DNA of 64,000 bases from Chamaelirium japonicum (lineage: Eukaryota > Streptophyta > Magnoliopsida > Liliales > Melanthiaceae). The stretch is from assembly GCA_947650365.1 (NCBI GenBank), contig OX393549.1, positions 30,471,209 through 30,535,208 on the forward strand, read 5' to 3'. A program made the position numbers and the translations under genes. Below the pieces are notes generated by a model. It made no database searches, was not told the DNA's origin, and saw only the letters and a program-made list of their open reading frames with translations. Below are positions 1-8,902 of this stretch, one piece after another. The number at the start of each line of letters is the position of its first letter. The stretch's first letter is position 1.

Positions 1-850
1 CCCCTGGCCTCCACGGCCAATCACTTCGTGCTCGGGTGGGAGGGCATAACTCAACAACCCCCTCGGGTGAGAGCTGTGTTTTTTCCATGCCAAGCTACTT
101 AGTGATCTCCCTCGGGATATGGCGGTTACGACGCCAAGGGTTCAGGCTTTTACTCACCCTCGTGGAGGCCGTTAGAACTTCCGTTCCGTAATTGCCTAGG
201 CTCGTGGTTAAGCATCCGAAGTACACGTGAGGTATTCGTTGCGAAGACAATGGTGATCACGTGGTACTGGCCAAAAGATAACCATGGTTCATCAAAGCCC
301 TTAGTTGGCAGATTTGGATAGGGTCAAGGGAAAGACCCGTGTAAGCGGATGACCTGCACACTGGCCCCTCGGACAGGTGCAGCCTATTCCGAGATCTTAC
401 ATACATGGTTAATTAATCCATAGAGATGTCTTCGCTGTGAGGGTAGCGCTGACATTTGGATATAATTAGCTTGTTTTCAAAAATCCATAAAATAAGTTTT
501 TTTTGCATTCGTTTTTATTCAACCATATAGTTCCACTATTCGCTATCCCATAAGAGAACCAGTTATCGGGTCTCTAACTACGTAGAGCAAAAGCGCTATC
601 TTTAGTTTATGCTTATGGTAGTAAACGTACATTGGCTAGCAATCTAAATATCCCTGTACTAGACCTAACGGGTCCAGATATCACTAGGCCACTAACTAGA
701 GCATATGATGACTAGCGAGAGTCTGAGGAGATATGCAAGTTCTGTGTCATAGCAGACTTGTAGACAACTCCTTAGAAGCAAGTCAGAGATATACCGGGTC
801 TTCTCAAAATAAGTTTTACTTGCATAAGATGTCTGCTAGGCGAAGTCCGT
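1..850. other. Unrecognised single-copy sequence before gag
   Basis: No open frame of note and no recognised domain on either strand. The first 480 bases are GC-richer, with repeated CCTCGGG-like words, and then change near 480 to AT-rich sequence containing a T-run. From about 480 the spacing suits the N-terminal part of a decayed gag gene, since the recognisable gag fragment starts near 853, but no convincing residues can be aligned. Positions 1-480 could be the element's leader, or a piece of 5' LTR or another nested transposon. No copy of the 3' LTR end seen at 6400-6478 is present here. Confidence 0.4.
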
Positions 851-852
851 AG

Positions 853-1116
853 ACTCATCGCTTATCCACCAAGATACTTGTCGGTACCGAGATGTCAGTG
901 GGTATGCTTGTTCGGGAACACATCTTTGAGTTCCAGAACGAACTAGATTCCCAAGACATGGTACCAGATAACGAGGTGGTGGAAGACGTCTGTCTTGCAT
1001 CCTTGTCTGGAACCTTCGAAGGCGTTATCAAAGACTTTAGCTTTAACAAGTTAGAGATGATAAACGCAGAACTTCTAAGGAGATTTCCAATAGACATAGG
1101 ATGGGATCAAGATTAA
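853..1116 (+). pseudogene. Gag polyprotein remnant (copia UBN2/gag type)
   Basis: A frame open from about 853 to the stop at 1114-1116 encodes a fragment with the layout of the C-terminal half of plant copia Gag. It has a VREHIFE segment (compare the family's V-x-x-H-V-L), then DNEVVEDVCLASL in place of the usual E-L-x-x-D-x-I-L-x-S-L-P, then FSFNKLEMINAELL in place of the family's F-x-M-N-x-L-E-x-x-x-x-E-L-L. An ATG lies at 892, but the similarity starts upstream of it and an in-frame stop lies at 850-852, so 892 is not a true start. The N-terminal half of Gag is not recognisable. Intact Gag would form the particle shell. The family call is good; function is lost. Confidence 0.7.
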
Positions 1117-1236
1117 AGGCAAAGCCTTTAGTGCTTAACCTAGGTCTTCTTTAGAAGAACCTAAAGGAGTAACTTATCAGAGATCGAAAACTATTCTAGT
1201 GCAGAAACTAGTGTGGACTCCTAAGTATGGTAACGC

Positions 1237-1404
1237 TAAGGACGGAAGTGTTTCCGCTTTGGCGTGTGTAGGGGGTATTTAAAGATTGAGTATGGTCTCA
1301 GGGTGTTAGAAGTTGAGTCACCATCTAGTAGCAGTTCTTATGCTTCTTGGAATGTAGACTTCGGGTCTACAGAGATTCAAGGAAAGCAGAAGTCTACTTT
1401 ATAG
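1237..1404 (+). pseudogene. Gag zinc-knuckle / aspartic protease remnant
   Basis: In one frame a CFRFG segment (from 1249) is followed by CRGYL, resembling a copia C-x2-C-x4-H-x4-C knuckle (C-F-x-C-G ... N-C-x-x-Y-L) that has lost its second Cys and its His. About 25 codons later a serine-rich stretch leads into WNVDFG (1348-1365), at the place of the protease active site W-V-L-D-T/S-G. The catalytic Asp codon survives (1357-1359), but the T/S is Phe. The frame is closed by stops at 1231-1233 and 1402-1404. The assignment rests on order and short motifs. The motif change and truncation would make it inactive. Confidence 0.55.
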
Positions 1405-1808
1405 TGAAGTAGTCCTAACATAGGTACTGATATCATAAGCCGCTGCGGAAGCTGTTAGATATGATTGTCTTAGTTTTTTCGAAACACAGATTTTGATCTT
1501 TAGAGATTTCATTCTGTTTCCTCTACTGTAAATGAAGTTTTTAGTTTTAGACAGCACCGTGAGTGTGTATCTTAAACTGAATAGATAGATTCATAGTTAG
1601 AGGAATAGATCAGAAAAATCTCTTTATATTTAATCCTAATTCGGAAATAGATTTCATGACAGCTGCAGCGTCTAATTGAAATTCATCTAAATCCTTTAGA
1701 GAAGCTATCCCATTTGTGACCCCTCTGATTTAGATATTCTTCCTCAAATAAATTCAGAGGTAAAAGAAGGCCGAGTTTCTGTTCACAGAATCATCGAAGA
1801 TCCTTCTA
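1405..1808 (+). pseudogene. Heavily decayed pre-integrase region
   Basis: By position between the protease and integrase remnants this should hold the protease C-terminus and the GAG-pre-integrase His-Cys domain. It is AT-rich, has stops in every frame, and I could not place the expected W-H-x-R-L-G-H motif. It is called by context only. Confidence 0.4.
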
Positions 1809-2540
1809 ACCTATGAGTGTAATCTGGAAGGCAGAACAACTAAAAGGGCCATGAAGGTATGGGAGTTAGTTAATTTTGACGTCTATGGTTCCAAGAGCGT
1901 CCAGACGATAGGAGTCTCTTCGACTTATCGAGGAAACAAGAACCTATCGGATGGGTTCCATAGGATCCTGATGGAGCATGGGATTAGCTCCCAGTTAAAT
2001 GCTCCAAGGATGACACGTCAGAATAAAGTCTCCGAGAGAAGGAATCGGACCCTGTTTGACATGATCCGTAGTATGATGAATATTGCCAAATGTACTACCC
2101 ACCCTTTGATGGGGTTGTACCTTAAAACAGTAGCTTATATCTGAAACTTTCTCACATCTAGATCAGTGCCTCAGACCTATAAAGAGCTATGGTCTAAGCG
2201 AAAGCTGACACTATAGAGTCTTCAGATGTAGGGTTGTCCTGCACTTGTGCAAAAGGACAAGAGGGATAAGATGGAGATGTAGTTTCAGGTATATCTGTTT
2301 ATAGGTTACCCTTAGGAGGCATAAGGTGGACTGTTTTATGATCTTAAGGTTTGGAAGGTAATCGTTTCTACGAATACCATCTACCTAGACCAGGATTATA
2401 TTATAGACCATAAGTTTACCGGTAAGGTAGTTCTGGGTGAACTACTGGGTACTGGTAGAGAGTGCGCATCTGAAAACGTAGTGGGAGTAGATGATACAAA
2501 AACTAGTATACCAGACACTGTAGAAACAATTCACCTTTAT
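1809..2540 (+). pseudogene. Copia integrase remnant with internal deletion
   Basis: One frame can be followed through the whole region. It starts TYECNLEGRTTKRAM (the Cys-containing end of the zinc domain), then VNFDVYGSKSV with the first catalytic Asp. It then jumps to LSDGFHRILMEHGISSQL, so about 50-60 residues of the core are missing. The second catalytic Asp region (family S-D-R/N-G-G-E-Y) reads TYRGNKNL and has lost its Asp. The third motif VSERRNRTLFDMIRSMM keeps its Glu. After the stop at 2142-2144 the same frame continues through KELW, GCPA, FIGYP, GGLFYD, VIVSTN and DYI, the usual copia integrase C-terminus, with at least five more stops. An intact enzyme would insert the cDNA; this one cannot. 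Confidence 0.85.
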
Positions 2541-2802
2541 ACCACCACAACTTCGTCGTTGTGGGACCATCAGAGCTCCTGAAAGATACTATAGAGAAAC
2601 TTCGATAGTTAATCCAGAGTTTCAGGAGGATGATCCTTAGAGCTACGAAGAAGTACTGGGAGCTTCTTTTGTACCACCACCACCTCGTCGTTGTGGGACC
2701 ATCAGAGCTCCTGAGAGATACTATGGAGAAACTTCGATAGTTAATCCAGAGTTTCAGGAGGATGATCCCTAGAGCTACGAAGAAGTAGTGGGAGCTTCCG
2801 AC
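2539..2802 (+). repeat. 132-bp in-frame tandem duplication in the integrase-RT linker
   Basis: Two head-to-tail copies (about 2539-2670 and 2671-2802) are offset by exactly 132 bp, or 44 codons, and differ at only a handful of bases. Each encodes RRCGTIRAPERYY, then a segment ending EDDP, a TAG stop, and SYEEV. This matches the linker of plant copia pol, where an R-R-S-G-R-I basic motif leads to D-P-x-x-Y-x-E-A ahead of RT. The same TAG sits in both copies, so the stop probably predates the duplication. The second copy runs on into a recognisable start of the RT region. Confidence 0.85.
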
Positions 2803-3530
2803 AGCTCTGACTGACAAAAGACCATGGAGGCAAATTTGCAACAATGTCCCTTGGAACAGTCTTGACACTTATAGCACTATCACCCTTCAGGGTGTAGAAG
2901 GTGTATAAGAAGAGCACCCGATTAAGACTTAAGTAGCTAGATTAGTTACCAAAGGAGAAAGGATTGACTATGTCAAAACCATCTCACTGGTAGCTATGCC
3001 TAAGTCTATTTCGGATCCTCTTAATCCATCACAGCCCATTATAGTTGGGAGATCTGGTTGATGGATGTCAAGACAGTTATTCCCTAACGGGAATTTGAAA
3101 AGGACATATGGATGATGTAGCCTCAGGCTTTGTATCAGTAGGTTAGGAAGATATGGAATGCAAGTTGCAACGGTCCATTTATGGACTGATGCAAGCATCC
3201 AGGATGGAATGTCTACTTTGATCAAGGGAATCCACTTACACGGATTTGATCAGAATGAGGATAAACCAAATTGGTACAAGAAAGATGAAATAGCTACAAT
3301 GGTGTATTTAGTACTTTACATTAACAATATTCTACTGATTGAAAAAGAAGTAAGAATATTGTTTACGGTAAAGGTTTGTAGTCATCATAATTCGATGTGA
3401 AAGACCCTAGTGAGGCGAGTTATGCTCTGGGAATCAAGGTAACTCGAGATAACCAGAGCAAGGTTCTCTTGCTGTCACAGGCTACGCATGAAGATAAGAT
3501 TCTAGCCAGATTCGTTTTACGAGGCTAGAT
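2803..3530 (+). pseudogene. Copia reverse transcriptase remnant
   Basis: Family motifs are spread over several frames. RLVTKGERIDYVKT begins at 2939 (family R-L-V-A-K-G ... G-I-D-Y-x-E-T). WLMDVKT at 3055-3075 keeps the first catalytic Asp (3064-3066) but meets a stop at 3085. HGFDQNEDKPNWYKK is followed by FLVLYVDD-equivalent sequence reading LVLYINN, with Y-I-N-N at 3317-3328 replacing Y-V-D-D, so both catalytic Asp residues of this motif are lost. After another frameshift come FDVKDPSEASYALGIK and LSQATHEDKILARF (3391-3520). About 50 residues expected before the next segment are missing at about 3525-3530. It is inactive several times over. Confidence 0.87.
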
Positions 3531-4085
3531 ATCTATTGCGCAGCAGGAATGATGGGTCGATTTTAGTTGAACCCGGGTCCAGATCTCTGGACCGATGTGA
3601 AGGGTATACTCAGAAATCCTCATTAAGTAAGGATTGTGAGTTAGTTTGCACTTCACAGATCCTGATATCGATTGGACACACAGGATCTGACTTTGGTGTT
3701 AGATGTGCGTTCCAGAAAATCAATTTCAGGGATTATTTTTATCTTGGGATTAGAAGCGGTAATTGATAGAGTGTGAAACAAGTGCATCATAGACTCTACC
3801 ACAGAGGCTTAGCACGTTGTTGCGTGCGAAGTAGTATATCAGGTGGTAAGGCTTAGGAAGTTCTTAGAGAACTTGGGACACGTACCAGAGGCTCAGTTAT
3901 CTGTTATTACAACAGAAGAGCGGTAAGCAAGGTCCAAGGAGACTAGGCACCGCCGTGAGGGGAAACCCATCAAGTACAAACTCCACTTGATCTGACAGTT
4001 ATAGGAGGAAATGCAAGTAGCGGTACTGAGGTGGAATCTACAGACAATGTTGCCAATTCCTTTAAGGAATTCCTGCAAAAGCTTT
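3528..4085 (+). pseudogene. RT C-terminus and RNase H remnant
   Basis: It begins DIYCAAGMMGRF, a stop, then LNPGPDLWTDVKGIL, matching the copia segment P-D-I-x-x-A-V-G ... S-N-P-G-x-x-H-W that precedes RNase H. Next come a GSDFG segment in place of the first RNase H Asp motif, a match to R-K-S-T-S-G-Y, and DSTTEA at 3792-3809, which keeps the Glu of the family's S-T-T-E-A-E-Y. LRKFLENLG follows. A final frame reads EVESTDNVANSFKEFLQKLLGSM with a stop just before the polypurine tract, matching the usual pol C-terminus (D-N-V-A-D-P-F-T-K). At least four frame changes and several stops separate these pieces. Confidence 0.82.
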
Positions 4086-4137
4086 TGGGCAGCATGTAGA
4101 AGCTACAGAGCTCAACACCGTTATTCCTCGTTAGACC

Positions 4138-4148
4138 TAGTGGGAGAT
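4138..4148 (+). promoter_or_regulatory. Polypurine tract (plus-strand primer site)
   Basis: The sequence TAGTGGGAGAT lies directly before the LTR's TGTTAG. An AGTGGGAGAT tract against TGTTRG is the usual arrangement in plant copia elements and fixes the LTR start at 4149. Confidence 0.8.
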
Positions 4149-5490
4149 TGTTAGAATTGGTGAGGTCTACAGCTCGTAAAACCTATAGTTTAGCTATGTA
4201 TGGTTGATAGTATAAGATTGCATCTAGGTACGTACCTTAGTACGTGTTCTGATTACAGAACAGAGAGCCATGGCTACATGGTAATCCACTTGAGTGGGAG
4301 ACTCAAGGGACTGGTCCCATGTAACCTAAATACGTTCGCAGCTCTGAAAAGGGTTGGTCGCCCTATCAGGATAAGCTGTTGGGATGACAGAGCGTGGGTG
4401 TCTCCACCACGGTCATTACCAGGCACAGTGTCTGTGGCTGAACGGAACCAACACGGTGCACAGATCGATGAGCAGACATCGGTGCACTAAACCGTGTTTC
4501 TGCTTAGGGTAAAACGGTCCTAAACCCTGAGGAACCATGTCTGGTGGACTAACCAGTTGTGTAGTGCTTTGGCGCACCAATGTGTGAGGATCCGAATGCA
4601 GTGATCCAAAACCACAGTGTACTGGGTTACCCGGCTGGCGTTGCATCAGTATGTCACTCCTGCAGGCTATCCACACCCCTAACGGGAGGTGCGTTCCTTG
4701 GTCTGACCTACGTCGTATTAAACCCTGGCCAGGTGGTCATCAGTTGGACTGGTGACGGATCCGGTTGCTCGAAAGAGTAATCGGAGATACGATGTATGTG
4801 GTCAACCTGGAAGGAACCGAGTCATATGAGCACTCGAGTCTGACGGTATTCTCCACCGCTCGAGTTGCATCATGGCACCAGTGGAGGGACAGCGGGTTTA
4901 CCATACTAAGCGGAGAGCAGGGGTATGAGGGAGAACATAGTAAGTCTGGGGGAATTGGAGTGCAGCCTGCGTCGCACTCTGGGTGGCTACGCAGGTTAAC
5001 TCGGACTCAAGGATCGATGGTACACTCGGGTAGTGTGTCGATCGAGTCTGAGTTGGAAGCCATGAACCCTGGTCCCTGAAGGTTCCACCTTATCGACATT
5101 ATGTACGGTTCTTATACCATTTTCTCGAAACACAGAATGTAGTTAGAGGAAGCGAGACGTTCAAGCCTACGCTCCGTGAGTGCTTCGCACTAGTGCACGG
5201 TAGATGCGTAGCTACGTGTGTGCACTAAGGGGAAACCCTAGGTTAGTGCAGAGACGCATGTAGCAATTCCTTGTCATAAGTGGACTTTGCCACATGGGTG
5301 CAAAGCACCGGGATATGTTGCGAGTTGACTAGTTGACTTCACTAGGGGCACCCTATGGGAACCTCAGAAAATAGTGAAATCACTGGTGCACTTCACTTAT
5401 GTGTGCCTAGCAAAGTCTCGTACACGAGGAACGGCCAACTAGTGACATAAGGGCGTTTTGGTCATACTATGCGCCACTATGCACTAAGGG

Positions 5491-5778
5491 GGCCGGCCCT
5501 GAGTGTTGAGAGACTGGTCAAGGCCGGCCCTATTAGTTTCAGGAGGTTGTTGCCTCCGATGAAAGAGTCGGTCAAGAGGCGCAGAAAACGGGCTGGTTTT
5601 GACCGTTTTCGAAAACAAGGAAAAGATAGAGATAAAAGAAGAGATATATAGGGAGAGGTTTGAATCAGTCAATCCTATCCGCTAGGCTTATCCGTAAGGA
5701 TAAGGTCGGCCCTATATAAGGCATAGGGAGAGAGGGGGGGACGAAATTAATGAGCCATGCAAGCCCTAGGGCCGGCCC
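5491..5778. repeat. Three GGCCGGCCC motifs around the LTR promoter
   Basis: The 9-mer occurs at 5491-5499, 5522-5530 and 5770-5778, with a related GGTCGGCCC at 5704-5712 touching the TATA box. Its core GGCCGGCC is a perfect palindrome. They may be promoter elements; no factor is claimed. Confidence 0.6.
5711..5722 (+). promoter_or_regulatory. LTR TATA box
   Basis: CCTATATAAGGC is an excellent plant TATA box. It would set transcription to start about 30 bases downstream, near 5745, just ahead of a CT-rich leader. A weaker TATATA lies at 5645. Promoter activity today is not implied; cytosine methylation would probably silence it. Confidence 0.7.
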
Positions 5779-6248
5779 AAGCCATAGGGGAAACCCTAGC
5801 CGCCCCCCTCTCCTCTCTTCGTATCTCCTCTCTCGTCTCTCTTTCCCTCGCTTGCGCCATTGGATGGCGACTCGTCTTCCTCACATGGTGTTTCGTAGAA
5901 GGAGAAGGCTCGTCATATGGAGGCACTCAGAGATCCATCGACGAGGTGCCGTGCATCGTGTGAGATCGGGTGAACTAGAAGGCGTCTCCCGCAACCTTTT
6001 GCTGTCCAGAATCTGTACAGAAAATCAGCGTTGTTTCTGTTATTCCGGGAGCTACAGAAGTCCAAACGACGTGAAACTTGTTTCAAAAGTTGTGTCTCGA
6101 AGTTGGCTACCTGCAGTCCAAATTTCAGCCAAATCAGAGTTTGGACCAGAAAGTTATGGCCGTCGCACCGAAGCTATGTTGAGCAGATCCGTAGCCCGTC
6201 TCCATCGACAAAGAAGAAATTTGTCGCGGTGAAAGATTCCGCACACAG

Positions 6249-6451
6249 GTATGATCTCTAACAAGTAGATCTAACATAATTAGAACATGCATACATGCTA
6301 GATTGTTCTTTCATGTTAGATCGTCGTTAGGGGTTCGCGTAGTTGCCATGCTAGTTTCATACACGCATATGTAGATCGTTTCGATGAAAAATTTTGATAT
6401 GTAACGCACACCGCTCACGGTCCTCGGACCTTCACTTTGCTTCCGCTGCAG
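6249..6451 (+). other. Possible leader intron inside the LTR
   Basis: A CACAG/GTATGAT donor at 6248/6249 and a pyrimidine-rich CTTTGCTTCCGCTGCAG acceptor ending at 6451 bracket 203 AT-rich bases with a CTCAC branch-like word about 40 bases before the acceptor. GC-rich exon-like sequence lies on both sides. It resembles a plant 5' UTR intron, but it lies close to the LTR end and may only mimic one. Confidence 0.4.
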
Positions 6452-6478
6452 GCCTCTGCCATGGATTTATTTCCAACA

Positions 6479-7152
6479 CATTCTAATTCATTCGTAGGAT
6501 CCATTCTAATTCATTCGCATAAATGTATCCATTCTAATTCATTCGTACAATCCATTCTATTTCATTCGTACGATCCATTCTTACTCATTCGTATGATCCA
6601 TTCTAATTCATTCGTATGATCCATTCTAATTCATTCGCACGATCCATTCTAATTCATTCGTACGATCCATTCTAATTCATTCATACGATCCATTCTAATT
6701 CATTCATACGATCCATTCTAATTCATTCCTACAATCCATTCTAATTCATTCACCCGATCCATTCTAATTCATTCATACGATCCATTCTATTCGAATGGAT
6801 CATGCGATCCATTCGAATTCATTCGCACGATCCATTCTAATTCATTCATACGATCCATTCTAATTCATTCATACAATGCATTCTAATTCTTTCACACGAT
6901 CCATTCTAATTCATTCGTACGATCCATTCTAATTCATTCGTACGATCCATTCTATTTCATTTGTACGATCCATTCTTACTCATTCGTATGATCCATTCTA
7001 ATTCATTCGTACGATCCATTCTAATTCATTTGTACGATCCATTCTAATTCTTTCACACGATCCATTCTAATTCATTCGTAGGATCCATTCTAATTCATTC
7101 GTACAATCTATTCTAATTCATTCGTACGATCCATTCTAATTCATTCGTACGA
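6479..7152 (+). repeat. Satellite block 1, + orientation
   Basis: It begins in the middle of a unit exactly at the LTR end, contains the 30-bp palindrome at 6789-6818, and ends at a P2 junction with a perfect palindrome of about 50 bp (7128-7177). Confidence 0.88.
6789..6818. repeat. 30-bp palindrome, copy 1
   Basis: Two 13-base arms (ATTCGAATGGATC and its complement) flank ATGC. It looks like a fixed micro-inversion of half a monomer. Confidence 0.85.
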
Positions 7153-7611
7153 TCGTACGAATGAATTAGAATGGATCATACGGAATGAATTAGAATGGAT
7201 TGTATGAATGAATTAGAATGGATACATTCGTGCGAATGAATTAGAATGGATCATACGAATGAGTAAGAATGGATCGTACGAATGAAATAGAATGGATTGT
7301 ACGAATGAATTAGAATGGATCGTACAAATGAATTAGAATGGATCATACGAATGAATTAGAATGGATCATACGAATGAATTAGAATGGATCGTGTGAAAGA
7401 ATTAGAATGGATTGTATGAATGAATTAGAATAGATCGTATGAATGAATTAGAATGGATCGTACGAATGAATTAGAATGGATCGTACGAATGAACTAGAAT
7501 GGATACATTCGTGCGAATGAATTAGAATGGATCGTACGAATGAATTAGAATGGATCGTACGAATGAATTCGAATGGATCTTACGAATGAATTAGAATGGA
7601 TCGTACGAATG
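7153..7611 (-). repeat. Satellite block 2, - orientation
   Basis: It opens at the P2 palindrome, includes a GGAATG insertion unit near 7180, and ends at an M3 junction. Confidence 0.87.
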
Positions 7612-8902
7612 CACGATCCATGCTAATTCATTCGTTCGATCAATTCTAATTCATTAGCACGATCCATTCTAATTCATTCATACGATCCATTCTAATTCAT
7701 TCGCATGATCCATTCTAATTCATTCGTGCGATCCATTCTAATTCTTTCACACGATCCATTCTAATTCATTCGTACGATCCATTCTAATTCATTCGTACGA
7801 TCTATTCTAATTCATTCGTACGATCTATTCTAATTCATTCGTACGATCCATTCTAATTCCTTCGTACGATCCATTCTAATTCATTCATACAATCTATTCT
7901 AATTCATTCATACAATCCATTCTAATTCTTTCACACGATCCATTCTAATTCATTCGTACGATCCATTCTAATTCATTCATACAATCCATTCTAATTCTTT
8001 CACACGATCCATTCTAATTCATTCGTACGTTCCATTCAAATTCATTAGCACGATCCATGCTAATTCATTCGTTCGATCAATTCTAATTCATTAGCACGAT
8101 CCATTCTAATTCATTCATACGATCCATTCTTATTCATTCGCACGATCCATTCTAATTCATTCATAGGATCCACTCTAATTCATTCATACGATCTATTCTA
8201 ATTCTTTCGCACGAATGTATCCATTCTAATTCATTCGCACGAATTTATCCATTCTAATTCATTCGTACGATCTATTCTAATTCATTCGTACGATCCATTT
8301 AATTCATTCGTACGATCCATTCTAATTCATTCATACGATCTATTCTAATTCATTCATACAATCCATTCTAATTGTTTCACGCGATCCATTCTAATTCATT
8401 CGTACGATCCATTCTAATTCATTCGCACAATCCATTCTATTTCATTCGTACGATCCATTCTTACTCATTGGTACGATCCATTCTAATTCATTCGCACGAA
8501 TGTATCCATTCTAATTCATTCATACGAATCCATTCTAATTCATTCGTACAATCCATTCTATTTCATTCGTACGATCCATTCTTACTCATTCGTATGATCC
8601 ATTCTAATTCATTCGCACGAATGTATCCATTCTAAATCATTCGTACGATCCATTCTAATTCATTCGTACGATCCATTCTAAATGATTCGTATAATCCATT
8701 CTATTTCATTCGTACGATCAATTCTAATTAATTAGCACAATCCATTCTAATTCATTCGTACGATCCATTCAAATTCATTCGCACGATCCATTCTAATTCA
8801 TTCATACAATCCATTCTATTTCATTCGTACGATCCATTCTTACTCATTCATATGATCCATTCTAATTCATTCGTACGATCCATTCTAATTCATTCGTACG
8901 AT
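7612..8902 (+). repeat. Satellite block 3, + orientation
   Basis: It starts with the CATGCTAATTC / TTCGATCAATTC monomers that follow every M3 junction. A second copy of that pair lies near 8050. It ends at an imperfect P2 junction (GATCTTACGAATG). Confidence 0.87.

Larger units (their letters stand above)
1..6478 (+). mobile_element. Degenerate Ty1/copia LTR retrotransposon, 5' end outside window
   Basis: Domain remnants occur in the copia order gag, protease, integrase, RT, RNase H, followed by a polypurine tract and a long 3' LTR. Integrase preceding RT is what separates Ty1/copia from Ty3/gypsy. No reading frame is intact: each domain has stops and frameshifts, and two stretches of pol are deleted. 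No 5' LTR or primer-binding site was recognised before the gag remnant, so the left limit is uncertain, and the first 480 bases may belong to another element. The 3' end is well defined: a TG...CA LTR with TGTTAGAA at its start and TTCCAACA at its end (imperfect inverted repeats). It abuts satellite DNA. The lineage within copia is not assigned. Confidence 0.88.
4149..6478 (+). mobile_element. 3' LTR of the copia element (2330 bp)
   Basis: It starts TGTTAGAATTGG right after the polypurine tract and ends TTTATTTCCAACA. The terminal eight bases at each end are inverted complements with one mismatch. The length is large for a copia LTR. The U3-like part runs to about 5745 and holds several short open frames that look fortuitous, plus GGCCGGCCC motifs. 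A TATA box at about 5713 is followed by a pyrimidine-rich CT leader typical of a plant transcript 5' end. The last 230 bases look like an intron. The bases right after the end (CATTC, 6479-6483) would be the 5-bp target duplication if the 5' end were available to compare. Confidence 0.85.

Noticed and set aside
1..480. 5' LTR of the same element
   Set aside because: No sequence shared with 4149-6478 was found, and neither a CA end nor a TGGTATCAGAGC-like primer site precedes gag.
2503..2868. 121-codon frame on the - strand
   Set aside because: It is antisense to the duplicated pol linker; its internal repeat only mirrors the 132-bp duplication.
4200..5079. Several 60-104 codon frames in the LTR on both strands
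   Set aside because: They overlap each other, match no family I know, and lie in the U3 part of an LTR.
5750..6232. 160-codon open frame in the LTR leader
   Set aside because: No recognisable domain, Arg/Ser-rich as expected of GC-rich non-coding DNA, and it overlaps another frame.
6437..6619. Open frame across the LTR end and first satellite units
   Set aside because: Its peptide is a translation of monomers (repeated H-S-N-S-F) and the start lies in the LTR; no gene.
8372..8635. Open frame of 87 codons in the satellite
   Set aside because: Each normal unit supplies a TAA. Frames stay open only where TTCTATTTC and TTCTTACTC variants cluster. The peptide is simple repeat sequence.
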